Positions 33,728 to 42,781 of a DNA stretch of 47,548 nucleotides are shown here, piece by piece. The stretch covers positions 1-47,548 of the forward strand of contig CAUJFJ010000076.1 in assembly GCA_963169675.1 (NCBI GenBank). The letters run 5' to 3'. This stretch comes from Bacteroidota bacterium. GTDB lineage: Bacteria; Bacteroidota; Bacteroidia; AKYH767-A; OLB10. The notes under the pieces are model-generated. The model was not told where the DNA came from, searched no databases, and saw nothing but the letters and a program-made list of their open reading frames with translations. A program made the translations under genes and the position numbers. The stretch's first letter is position 1; each line of letters opens with the position of its first letter.

Positions 33728-33798
33728 TTAATTCAATGTTAATTCAAAAACGCATCCATGTTAATCAGATGTATTTTGTTTTTCTTTTATGTGTTAAA
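33728..33798 (+). promoter_or_regulatory. Possible upstream TTAAT repeat array before the TonB receptor
   Basis: TTAAT starts at 33728, 33739 and 33761, and TTAAA at 33794, all on one 11-bp register (0, 11, 33, 66). No well-placed -7 element follows, and the cores are variants, so this may be an auxiliary site or chance in AT-rich DNA. Confidence 0.3.
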
Positions 33799-33834
33799 CG
33801 CTTCTGAAGTAGCTGTAAATTAATTGTTTCCGGT

Positions 33835-33890
33835 TTAACAATGAATTAACCTGACTGTAACAATCAGTTAATTTGGTATGTATTTTTTTG
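33835..33890 (+). promoter_or_regulatory. Pho-type promoter of the TonB receptor gene
   Basis: TTAAC at 33835 and 33846, GTAAC at 33857 and TTAAT at 33868 form four 11-bp repeats. The -7 element is TTTTTTTG at 33883-33890 (one mismatch). Offsets are 48, 37, 26 and 15 bp. The ATG follows 58 bp after the -7. Confidence 0.65.
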
Positions 33891-33948
33891 CATCGTGAAA
33901 AGGTGCACAACATCGCTCCAAACTTAACTAACCCACTACCTCATTTAA

Positions 33949-36795
33949 ATGAAAAAGATTCTATCACTTGCAGTATTTATCCTTTGCTTATCGGTTACAC
34001 TGCATGCTCAAACAGGTTCCATCAGCGGTCGTATTATGGATGGTACAACTAAAACTCCATTACCCGGAGCCAGTGTTGTAATTGATGGTACCACTCAAGG
34101 TGCTATGACAGATCTGGATGGCTTGTTCAAAATTACTTCAGTACAACCCGGAAAAGTTAATTTGAAAATCAGCTACGTTGGTTATGTAACGCAATTGCTT
34201 TCAGGAGTAGAAGTTACATCTGGTAATGATACCAAGATAGAATTAAAACTTGTAGAAAATGTTAGTCAGTTGCAAGGAGCTGATGTAGTCGCACAAAGAA
34301 GCACACATACCGAAAATGCCGTTTTAATGGAGGTAAAACAAAGCGAGCAAATTATCAGCGGTGTTTCGAGTCAGCAAATAGGCAGATCACAAGACCGTAC
34401 GGCTGGTGAAGTAATTCGCAGAGTGCCCGGTGTAACTTTAATGGATAATGGTTTTGTGTTGATCCGTGGTTTGAATGAACGTTATAACACTGTTTTACTG
34501 AATGGAATTATAGCACCCAGCATGGAAGCCGATAAGAAAGCTTTCACATTAGATGTAATTCCTGCAGGTATGCTCGATCGTTTAATGGTTTATAAAACGG
34601 GTTCTCCCGAACTTCCTGGTGAGTTTGCAGGTGGTGTGATTAAAATTGTTACCAAAAATGTTTCTGAAGAAGATCAGTTTACAATTGGCTATACCAGTGG
34701 TGTGAGAGCTAATACCACCTTCAACGATTTTTATCAGGCACCAAAAGGTAATTCAGACTGGTTGGGAAGAGATGATGGCACCAGAAGTTTACCCGGTAGC
34801 TTTCCTACCAGTTTGTATGATATAAAAGATCCCGGTCAGCTAGCTGATTTAGGAAAGAAATTACCCAATGCATGGACTTCAGCAAAAATTCAGGCAGCTC
34901 CCGATCAAAGATTCAGTGCTTCCTTGATAAAGAATTTAAAGTTCGGCAAAATGAAAGCCGCAAATATTACAGCATTGCAATATGGAATGACTTTCGATTC
35001 TTATGAAGCACAAAATTTAGGTTTCAATTCGTATGATCTGAATACACAGCAAAGTGATACCATTTATGATTATAACGACCGCATGTATCGTGAAAATGTT
35101 CGTTTGTCATTACTTCACAACTGGACTTTCCTGGTTTCACCGGCCACAAAAATTGAATTCCGTAATTTCTTTAATCAACAAGGTTCTAACCAATCCATTT
35201 TGAGAACCGGTTCAAACTTTGAAGAAGGAAGTCTTGTAAAAAGTTATGCATACCGTTATCAGGAGCGTACTGTGTATAGCGGACAGTTGCATGGTTCACA
35301 TGAAATTAATGCCAACAGAACTAAAATCGACTGGACAGCAGCTTATTCCTATTCACATTCTGCAGAACCTGATTTTAGAAGAATCAGAACAAAAAAAGAC
35401 ATCAGTGCAACATCTGACAGCATTCCTTATCAGGTTGTAATTGCTCCTTCAGCTTCAACTATTGATGCAGGAAGATTTTATTCCGACCTCACTGAAAATA
35501 CAGGCAGCGGAGCACTTGATTTTGAACATGCTTTAAAATCGAAAGCAGATTTATTGATACCAAAATTCAGAGCCGGAGTTTATGTGGAATCGAAACAACG
35601 TGAATTCAGTGCCCGCTGGATGTCGTACAAACAATCGAAAATCACAGGTTTCGATAATTCACTTCTTTATTTGCCACTCGATCAGATTTTCGCTCCTGAG
35701 AACATTAATGATTCCACAGGATTTAAATTAGAAGAAGGAACTAATCCAAGTGATAAATATAGTGCATACAATTCGCTTACTGCTGGATATGCCGCATTAT
35801 CGTGGCCCATCACTGAGAAGTTCAATGTTTCAGGTGGGGTAAGAATTGAGCATAATATTCAGCAATTAGAGAGTCGTTCCTATACCAATGCAAAAATTAC
35901 GGTTGATAATACTATCACAAGTATTTTGCCTTCTGTTAATCTCTCCTACAACTTTACACAGAAAATGCTGGTTCGTGTTGCTTATGCACAAACAGTCAAC
36001 AGACCTGAATTCCGTGAACTTGCACCTTTCGCTTATTATGATTTTACTTTTAACAATGTATTAATCGGAAACAGTGAATTAAAAACACCAACCATTCAGA
36101 ATTTCGATGTGCGATGGGAGTTGTATCCTTCCAATAGTGAAATGATATCGATCGGTGCATTCTATAAAGATTTTCACAATCCGATTGAAATGTTTTTTGT
36201 CCCCGGTTCAGGTTCCGGAGGAACCAGAAACTTCACTTACAACAACGCTGATAAAGCTACAAGTTTAGGTTTTGAAATTGAAGTTAAGAAATATTTCATC
36301 TCGTTGTTTGATACCACAGGAAAAGATCAGGGCTTGTTTATTCGTCGTTTTGTAAGTCGTTTAGGATTAACTGCCAATGCAGCATGGATTGACAGTGAAG
36401 TGAAACTGGGTAACAAAGCTGTCGGTCAAAGTGAAAACAGACCAATGATGGGACAGTCACCATACATTTTCAATGTTGGACTATTTTTCTCGAATGTAGA
36501 AAAGAAATTCCAGGTTACTGCTTTGTACAATACAATCGGTAAAAGAATCTTTGCTGTTGGTACTTATGGTACTCCCGATATTTACTACATGCCACGACAC
36601 AGTATTGATTTGACTGTTACCAAAGGAATTGGAAAGCGCCTTGAAGTTAAGGCCGGCGTACAGGATTTGCTTGCACAGGATGAAGTTTACCAGCAGGATT
36701 CCAATGAAGATGGTAAGATAAATACTACTGATGAGAAGGTATTTGTAATCAGAAGAGGGGCTTATTATTCTCTTGGTTTTAATTTAAAATTCTAA
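33949..36795 (+). CDS. TonB-dependent outer-membrane receptor with CRD domain
   Basis: A 948-residue outer-membrane transporter. The signal peptide is about 1-21; a carboxypeptidase-regulatory-like domain covers about 23-102 (GSISGRIMDGTTKTPLPGAS); the plug domain is about 120-235 with GEVIRRVPGVTLMDNGFVLI and GEFAGGVIKIVTKNV; and a 22-strand barrel ends in the aromatic strand AYYSLGFNLKF. It is energised by TonB-ExbB-ExbD to import scarce ligands. It is not next to a susD gene; instead a beta-helix lipoprotein gene follows. The loop ERYNTVLLNG with MEADKKAFTLDVIPAG is typical of a Bacteroidota receptor subfamily I cannot assign to a substrate by sequence. The phased TTAAC promoter and the neighbouring phosphate genes suggest phosphate or a phosphorus compound. 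Confidence 0.88.
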   Translation: MKKILSLAVFILCLSVTLHAQTGSISGRIMDGTTKTPLPGASVVIDGTTQGAMTDLDGLFKITSVQPGKVNLKISYVGYVTQLLSGVEVTSGNDTKIELKLVENVSQLQGADVVAQRSTHTENAVLMEVKQSEQIISGVSSQQIGRSQDRTAGEVIRRVPGVTLMDNGFVLIRGLNERYNTVLLNGIIAPSMEADKKAFTLDVIPAGMLDRLMVYKTGSPELPGEFAGGVIKIVTKNVSEEDQFTIGYTSGVRANTTFNDFYQAPKGNSDWLGRDDGTRSLPGSFPTSLYDIKDPGQLADLGKKLPNAWTSAKIQAAPDQRFSASLIKNLKFGKMKAANITALQYGMTFDSYEAQNLGFNSYDLNTQQSDTIYDYNDRMYRENVRLSLLHNWTFLVSPATKIEFRNFFNQQGSNQSILRTGSNFEEGSLVKSYAYRYQERTVYSGQLHGSHEINANRTKIDWTAAYSYSHSAEPDFRRIRTKKDISATSDSIPYQVVIAPSASTIDAGRFYSDLTENTGSGALDFEHALKSKADLLIPKFRAGVYVESKQREFSARWMSYKQSKITGFDNSLLYLPLDQIFAPENINDSTGFKLEEGTNPSDKYSAYNSLTAGYAALSWPITEKFNVSGGVRIEHNIQQLESRSYTNAKITVDNTITSILPSVNLSYNFTQKMLVRVAYAQTVNRPEFRELAPFAYYDFTFNNVLIGNSELKTPTIQNFDVRWELYPSNSEMISIGAFYKDFHNPIEMFFVPGSGSGGTRNFTYNNADKATSLGFEIEVKKYFISLFDTTGKDQGLFIRRFVSRLGLTANAAWIDSEVKLGNKAVGQSENRPMMGQSPYIFNVGLFFSNVEKKFQVTALYNTIGKRIFAVGTYGTPDIYYMPRHSIDLTVTKGIGKRLEVKAGVQDLLAQDEVYQQDSNEDGKINTTDEKVFVIRRGAYYSLGFNLKF

Positions 36796-36849
36796 TCGAT
36801 TTTATTTCATTTTCAGCTAAGCACCGATTTATTTAAATCTGAAGATGAA

Positions 36850-36905
36850 TTAACCTAATCACTATTTAGTTTTAATGTTTAAGTAACATTAACACCTTTA
36901 TTTTG
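36850..36905 (+). promoter_or_regulatory. Pho-type promoter of the beta-helix lipoprotein gene
   Basis: TTAAC at 36850, TTAAT at 36872 and GTAAC at 36883 lie on the 11-bp grid (slot 36861 empty). The -7 element is TTATTTTG at 36898-36905 (one mismatch). Offsets are 48, 26 and 15 bp. It allows separate induction from the receptor gene upstream. Confidence 0.6.
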
Positions 36906-36934
36906 CCTCTGAAATCAAACATAAAACAGTAACC

Positions 36935-38305
36935 ATGAACATGAAACAAACTTCAAAAAGAATCGCAGGACTCAGCAGTATGATGCTGACCATGCTTGCC
37001 CTTGCTGCAATCACCATCGTAGGATGTAAAAAAGATGATGACGATGCTACTACACCAACTCCAACCGGAACAACTATTGAAATATCCGGTGACCTCACTA
37101 CTAACACTAACTGGACAGCCATCAATAAATATGTATTGAAAGGATTCGTTTATGTTAAAGATGGTGCTACCCTGAATATTGAAGCTGGTACCGTAATTAA
37201 AGGAGACAAAGCAACTAAAGGAACACTAATCATTGAAAGAGGTGGTAAAATTAATGCAGTAGGAACAGCTGCTAAGCCTATTGTATTTACATCTAATGAA
37301 GCTGCAGGAAGCCGTTCTTATGGTGACTGGGGTGGTATTATCATTTGTGGTCGTGCACCAATTAACTTGCCTGGTGGCGAAGGAACCGTAGAAGGTGGAA
37401 CAAATGCACTTTATGGTGGAACAAATGCAACTGACGATTCAGGAAAATTGAAATATGTACGTATTGAATTTTGCGGAATAGCATTTCAACCAAATCAGGA
37501 AATTAATGGTTTGACACTTGGTGGAGTAGGATCAACTACAGAAATTTCAAATATACAGGTTTCTTACAGTGGTGATGATTCATATGAAATGTTTGGTGGT
37601 ACTGTAAACCTGAAAAATATTGTCGCTTACCGTGGTTGGGATGATGATTTTGATACAGACAACGGATATATTGGTAAAATTCAGTTTGCACTTGCTTTAC
37701 GCGATAAAGATATTGCTGATCAATCAGGTTCAAATGGTTTTGAATCAGATAATGATGGTTCAGGAACTACCGCAACTCCTTATACAAAACCAATCTTCTC
37801 GAATGTAACTGTATTTGGTCCGATGGAAAATTCATCAACTACCACAAATTCACTTTACAAAAGAGCTGCTCATTTAAGAAGAAATACACAAACATGTATT
37901 TATAATTCTGTTTTTGCAGGATATCCTACAGGATTATTCATTGATGGTTCTTCAACAGAATCTAATGCTGCAGCAGCAGATCTTCAATTCAGAAATAATA
38001 TCATTGCCGGTTGTACAACTCCATTATCTGCAAGTGCATCATTCGATATTCAGGCTTGGTTCAATACACCATCTTTCGCAAATACGTTGCTTACCAATTC
38101 AACAGACATTCAATGTGGTTATCCGTTCGATTTGCTTTCACCTGATTTTCTGCCACAAACTTCTTCGCCATTATTAAGTGGTGCCGATTTCTCTAACAGC
38201 AACTTGCAAGGATTCTTCACTTCAGTTTCTTATCGTGGTGCATTTGGTACAACCGACTGGACAGAAGAGTGGTGTAATTTCGATCCACAAAATACTGCTT
38301 ACTAA
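36935..38305 (+). CDS. Surface lipoprotein with right-handed beta-helix, partner of the TonB receptor
   Basis: A 456-residue exported lipoprotein. The signal peptide ends at TIVGC with Cys31, followed by KKDDDDATT; acidic residues just after the Cys resemble the export signal that sends Bacteroidota lipoproteins to the cell surface. Residues about 50-330 have the stacked short strands of a beta-helix (GAGT/GATL-type turns, VGTAAKPIVFTSNEA, GDWGGIIICGRAP, GLTLGGVGSTTEISNIQVSYSG). An acidic stretch GWDDDFDTDNGYIG could bind Ca2+. There is no T9SS sorting domain. The start may be 36935 or the ATG at 36941. It follows the receptor by 139 bp, has its own phased-repeat promoter and ends at a strong terminator. 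I infer a surface ligand-capture partner in place of SusD. Confidence 0.8.
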   Translation: MNMKQTSKRIAGLSSMMLTMLALAAITIVGCKKDDDDATTPTPTGTTIEISGDLTTNTNWTAINKYVLKGFVYVKDGATLNIEAGTVIKGDKATKGTLIIERGGKINAVGTAAKPIVFTSNEAAGSRSYGDWGGIIICGRAPINLPGGEGTVEGGTNALYGGTNATDDSGKLKYVRIEFCGIAFQPNQEINGLTLGGVGSTTEISNIQVSYSGDDSYEMFGGTVNLKNIVAYRGWDDDFDTDNGYIGKIQFALALRDKDIADQSGSNGFESDNDGSGTTATPYTKPIFSNVTVFGPMENSSTTTNSLYKRAAHLRRNTQTCIYNSVFAGYPTGLFIDGSSTESNAAAADLQFRNNIIAGCTTPLSASASFDIQAWFNTPSFANTLLTNSTDIQCGYPFDLLSPDFLPQTSSPLLSGADFSNSNLQGFFTSVSYRGAFGTTDWTEEWCNFDPQNTAY

Positions 38306-38335
38306 GACATTATTAATAGTTGGGTTTATTAATAA

Positions 38336-38367
38336 AGGAGTCACCTCTCAGGTGGCTCCTTTTTTTG
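38336..38367 (+). terminator. Rho-independent terminator after the receptor-lipoprotein pair
   Basis: An 11-bp stem, AGGAGTCACCT (38336-38346) with AGGTGGCTCCT (38350-38360) and one G-T pair, holds the loop CTC. It is followed by TTTTTT and a further TTT after a G. It lies 31 bp after the lipoprotein stop. Confidence 0.88.
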
Positions 38368-38532
38368 TTTTCAGTTATAATGTTTTTGACTGGTAGCAAT
38401 CCGTATTTCCGAACCGTTAAATAACCATTAAAATTGGGTCTGTAAGGTTTGTTAATTCATTGAAAATCAATAATTAATGTTTTGTTTATGGAGTCTGGTC
38501 CGGAAAGCCTTCCCTTGTGTGCTCCTTTTTTG

Positions 38533-38540
38533 TAACTTTG
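38533..38540 (+). promoter_or_regulatory. -7 element of the T9SS beta-helix gene
   Basis: TAACTTTG matches TAnnTTTG, 18 bp before the ATG at 38559. The TTG at 38515 is too close (15-bp spacing) to be a typical -33. Confidence 0.55.
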
Positions 38541-38558
38541 TCAGGAAATTAAATTAAA

Positions 38559-41500
38559 ATGAAGTTCTTCAGGGTAGGCATTACCATATTGTTTTTGCTT
38601 TTTTGCACCCATGTTTCCGTTCAGGGTCAGGTTACTGTGGCAGGTGCTGCTGCTGCTACTCCCAACGGAGTTTTCCCCACTTTAGGTGCAGCATTTACCG
38701 CTATCAATGCAACCAATCAGGCTGGGTTGGCTATTTCAATTACTATTACAGCAAATACCGTTGAAGGCGCCGGAGCTGTTTTGCTGCAAAATGCCGGTCC
38801 ATGGGCTTCAGTAACCATTCAGCCAGCCGGTAATGTGTCCGTTACCGGAAATCTTGCAGTTCCATTAGTAGATTTGAATGGTGCCGATAATGTTACCATT
38901 AATGGAATTAATGCAGGTGGTAATTCACTAACAATTTCAAATACCAGCACATCCACTGTAGCATCTACTATCAGATTTGTGAATGATGCTCAAAACAATA
39001 CTGTTACGAATTGCTTAATTCGAGGTGCTGGTACTGGTGTTCCGACTACTGCTAATGATGGTGCTGTAATTTTCTTTTCTAGTACAGGTGCAACCGGAGG
39101 AACAGGAAATGATAATATAACTATCAGCAATAACGATATTTCTGCATCAACAACAATTCCATTTGTTTTAATAAAAGGGTATGGAACTACTGCGGCTGCT
39201 AACAGCAATGTCACGATCAGCAATAATTTAATACACGATTTTTTCTCAACAGTTAACTCTCATTGTCGCGGGATTTACCTTGGTTCAGGAAATACCTCAT
39301 GGAGTATAACAGGAAACAGAATTTATCAAACTGCCGATCGTCAATGGTTATCAAGTGGTAATAATGTTTACTCCTGTATTGAAATTACTAATGCTGTTAG
39401 TGGTAACGGAAGCAACTTTCAAATAACCAACAATGTTCTTGGCTTCCGCGATGCAGCCGGAACCGGTTACACGGTATTGAAGAATGGTGGAAGTTCCGCT
39501 ACCAATATTGCGTCAAATCTTCATGTAATTATTTTCAACGCAACCGGATCTGTAAATAATTTGATTTCCGGAAATACAATTGGAGGTTTTGATTTGATGT
39601 CGAGTCGTGCAACCGCAACTGCCAATGAAAACATTTTCGTCGGTATTTTTATCCGTACCGGAACAGTTTCAGTGACCAACAATACTATTGGTTCGGGCAG
39701 CAGTTCCAATTCTATTTTAATTCGTTCAACAGCAACTACAGCTCCTGCACCAGTTCCTGCAGCGGGAATATATGTTCGGGGAGCTAATCCGGTAACGGTT
39801 ACAGGAAACATTATAGGTGGATTATCGTTTTCTTTTATTAGTCCCGGCACTACCGGAAGTGACCGTATTTCTTTTATTGGTATTTTTTCAGACAATACCA
39901 ACCAGACATTCATCAGAAATAATGTGATTGGTGGCTCTAATTCCTCTAACATAGTTATGCCATACTTGAATGCACGTTTAGTAGGAATTCAATGTTCAGG
40001 TGGTTCAGGAGGTGGTATATCGAAAGTTACCGGAAACAAAATTTATAATCTGGTGCACACGGGAGTTCGTACCGCATTTTCTGGTCAAAATTCGAATGTG
40101 GTGGGGATTTTATTAGCACCCGGAAACGTGAACGATTCGATTGCACAGGATACCATCTTTAATTTATCATCAACTGCTGTAACTGCTTCGGGAAATAAGT
40201 CGCTGACCGGAATTTATGTCGATGCACCTGCTTTTGGTGCAGGTGTCGTGGTCAGCAAAAATTATATCCATAGTTTAACTACGCCGGGTGGGCCCGGATC
40301 AATTACCGGTATTAATACCAGTGCCGGCAAAACACGAATTCATAATAATATGATTTCTGTGGGAGCAGGACAAACAGGTGCTGATATTATTTTTGGAATA
40401 GATCAGAATCTTGCTACTACAACAGAAATTTATTTTAATACGGTTAAAGTTTCCGGAGTTTCTTCTGGAGTAAATACTGCAGCATACCGGTCAAATTGTA
40501 CAACTACTTTCCCGGGAATTTGCACCTTGAGAAATAATATTTTTTACAATGATCGGGTCGGTATTTCCTATGGATTACAAATTAGTACCTTCACTACGTA
40601 CACTGGTGATCACAATTTAATTTATGGTACCAGGTATGGTTTTTATCAGGGCGTTGCTTATTTGCTTCAGGCTAATTGGTTCACTATTACGGGACAAGAG
40701 CCACTGACCAATTCGATTAACAGTACCATGACTTTCATATCTGCAACCGATCTGCATACCAATGATCAGATCATACGCGGTGCAGGAATTGCTATTACAG
40801 GCATTAATGATGATATCGATAATTTTGTTCGTGGAACTTGTATCGACATCGGAGCTGATGAATTTGATCCATCAACAATTCCGGGAACGGTTTATACCTG
40901 GACTGGTGGAGTAAATGATTCCTGGTGCGAACCATGTAACTGGGATCGTGAAGTGGTGCCTCTGGCTGCAAACAATGTAATCATCAAAGACAAATGTTTG
41001 AATTACCCATTGCTACAGACAGGTTGCGGAAATCAACAGGTAAATGATTTGACGATTCTTCGGAATATTTCACCTTTCTACAGTGGAAAACTCGACTTAG
41101 GAACTTTTACACTTGCTGTTACAGGAAATGTCGATATTGAAGGAACCTGTTCCTGCACCGGCACTACCAATGCTTCCGTTACAACAGAAGGGTTATTAGA
41201 TATCATTTCAACTACTTCTCAACAAACATTAAACATCAAAAGTAGTAATGGAAATTATCCCGGTTATTTATGTAAACTTAGGATCAATAAAACAGCTCCT
41301 ACAGGAGTTGCCGGTGTAAATCATGAAGCCATCTTAAAAGGTAATTTGAATATCGAATACCATTTCGATATTACCAATGGCGTGCTGCTTTCACAAAATG
41401 GTGCAACTTATGATGCTGATGAATTCACAGCAAACAATTTTAAAACGATCAATATCTTCAATACCGATCCTGCATCTGTTACCCGACAAACCATCGGTGC

Positions 41501-42776
41501 TCAAAATACCAACAACGGCTTTTTCATGGGACGTTTAAACAGAAATATTGCGGCTGGAGTTAATCCGGGTCAATATTTATTCCCTCTGGGATTCCGCACT
41601 ACGGGCGGAAGTGGAGTAGTGGGAGATTATCAATATACTCCTGCGTTACTCGATTTTACAAATGTAACAACATCCAATTATGTTGCAGGAACATTTTTAA
41701 ACAACAACAATAACGGAACGGTTGATGGATCCGGAATCGGATTCACCGGTCATGGATGCTTCAATGCACTTGAAATTGATGATGCAGGTGGAAATACTGC
41801 AGTCAGCTGTATTGGAAAAGAAATCGATATGATGGCACAGCACTATTGGGATTTTTCAGAAGGAACACCTCCCGCATCAGATGGCAATCCAGTGCCTTCA
41901 GCCGGAGCATTAGGTGCTGTTTCATTCGATATTCAATGTTCGGGAGATGTTTATGCATTGCCTGCCAATGACGGACTCGCCGGTTCTGAATTGCGTTTGA
42001 TGAATCGTTCCAATGTGGTTATTCCGGGTAATGCGGGACAAGGCCCGTGGGCTTCAAATGCAGGAACACATGCCGGAGCCAATATCAGTGCTAACACCGG
42101 AATTGCCATGTACAGCAATGCTTTGTTACAGGGTGCACGAAGAAATGCAGTTACTTCATTTGGTGGCTTTGGTGCAGCCGGAAATGGTGATTCTCCATTA
42201 CCGGTTGAATTGCTATATTTTGATGCCGAAAAGCAAAAAGATGGTACTGTTAATTGCATCTGGGCAACTGCATCAGAAATAAACAGTGATTATTTTATTG
42301 TTGAAGTTGCAACTACTCTCGATAAAAATGGGAATCCGTTATTCAGCAACTTAGGTACCGTCAAGGCTGCTGGATTTTCAACCAATACCATCAATTATAA
42401 TTTCATAGATCCTGCAAGTTACAACGGTATTGTTTATTACCGGTTAACTCAAATTGATTTTGATGGCAGTGCTGTTGTTAGTCATATCGTAGCAATACGG
42501 TTTGATCACAACGGGCTATCATTTCAATTGATAGGTGTTGATCCTAATCCTGCACTTCATGAATCGGTATTAACAGTTTTTTCTGCCGGAGAAAAACAAA
42601 TTGCATTGCAATTGACCGATGCTACCGGAAGAATAATTTTAAACAGAAACGTTACTTTATCGGATGGAATGAATGCAATTCCGCTTTTTGAAAATCAAAA
42701 GCCCGGTGCAGGTGTTTATTTCCTCAAAGCCGGAGATCATACATTCTCTGAAATGTTGAGAATAGTGATTCTGTAG
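38559..42776 (+). CDS. Large T9SS-exported beta-helix protein
   Basis: A 1405-residue secreted protein. The signal peptide is about 1-24 (ILFLLFCTHVSVQGQ). Residues about 30-770 are right-handed beta-helix repeats rich in Asn, Gly, Ser and Thr, with many turns of the type ITNNVLG, VTGNIIGG and ISGNTIGG. A module starting VYTWTGGVNDSWCEPCNWD (about 773-792) opens a second, strand-rich region. The last 80 or so residues are a type-A T9SS sorting domain (IALQLTDATGRIILNRNVTL, then KPGAGVYFLKAGD and the basic-hydrophobic end EMLRIVIL), which is removed on export. Such proteins are cell-surface adhesins or polysaccharide-active proteins; no catalytic motif is visible. Composition is low-complexity at the DNA level. 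It converges on the META lipoprotein gene, with 5 bp between stops. Confidence 0.88.
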   Translation: MKFFRVGITILFLLFCTHVSVQGQVTVAGAAAATPNGVFPTLGAAFTAINATNQAGLAISITITANTVEGAGAVLLQNAGPWASVTIQPAGNVSVTGNLAVPLVDLNGADNVTINGINAGGNSLTISNTSTSTVASTIRFVNDAQNNTVTNCLIRGAGTGVPTTANDGAVIFFSSTGATGGTGNDNITISNNDISASTTIPFVLIKGYGTTAAANSNVTISNNLIHDFFSTVNSHCRGIYLGSGNTSWSITGNRIYQTADRQWLSSGNNVYSCIEITNAVSGNGSNFQITNNVLGFRDAAGTGYTVLKNGGSSATNIASNLHVIIFNATGSVNNLISGNTIGGFDLMSSRATATANENIFVGIFIRTGTVSVTNNTIGSGSSSNSILIRSTATTAPAPVPAAGIYVRGANPVTVTGNIIGGLSFSFISPGTTGSDRISFIGIFSDNTNQTFIRNNVIGGSNSSNIVMPYLNARLVGIQCSGGSGGGISKVTGNKIYNLVHTGVRTAFSGQNSNVVGILLAPGNVNDSIAQDTIFNLSSTAVTASGNKSLTGIYVDAPAFGAGVVVSKNYIHSLTTPGGPGSITGINTSAGKTRIHNNMISVGAGQTGADIIFGIDQNLATTTEIYFNTVKVSGVSSGVNTAAYRSNCTTTFPGICTLRNNIFYNDRVGISYGLQISTFTTYTGDHNLIYGTRYGFYQGVAYLLQANWFTITGQEPLTNSINSTMTFISATDLHTNDQIIRGAGIAITGINDDIDNFVRGTCIDIGADEFDPSTIPGTVYTWTGGVNDSWCEPCNWDREVVPLAANNVIIKDKCLNYPLLQTGCGNQQVNDLTILRNISPFYSGKLDLGTFTLAVTGNVDIEGTCSCTGTTNASVTTEGLLDIISTTSQQTLNIKSSNGNYPGYLCKLRINKTAPTGVAGVNHEAILKGNLNIEYHFDITNGVLLSQNGATYDADEFTANNFKTINIFNTDPASVTRQTIGAQNTNNGFFMGRLNRNIAAGVNPGQYLFPLGFRTTGGSGVVGDYQYTPALLDFTNVTTSNYVAGTFLNNNNNGTVDGSGIGFTGHGCFNALEIDDAGGNTAVSCIGKEIDMMAQHYWDFSEGTPPASDGNPVPSAGALGAVSFDIQCSGDVYALPANDGLAGSELRLMNRSNVVIPGNAGQGPWASNAGTHAGANISANTGIAMYSNALLQGARRNAVTSFGGFGAAGNGDSPLPVELLYFDAEKQKDGTVNCIWATASEINSDYFIVEVATTLDKNGNPLFSNLGTVKAAGFSTNTINYNFIDPASYNGIVYYRLTQIDFDGSAVVSHIVAIRFDHNGLSFQLIGVDPNPALHESVLTVFSAGEKQIALQLTDATGRIILNRNVTLSDGMNAIPLFENQKPGAGVYFLKAGDHTFSEMLRIVIL

Positions 42777-42781
42777 ATTTT

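Noticed and set aside
38417-38432. TTAAA pair 11 bp apart upstream of the T9SS beta-helix gene as a Pho site
   Set aside because: The core is TTAAA in both copies, and the distance to the -7 box at 38533 is not on the grid. Such pairs are expected by chance in AT-rich DNA.
39521-39952. 143-codon open frame on the minus strand inside the T9SS gene
   Set aside because: It mirrors the Asn/Thr/Val-rich repeats of the real gene, has no signal of its own, and antisense frames of this size are common opposite repetitive coding sequence.
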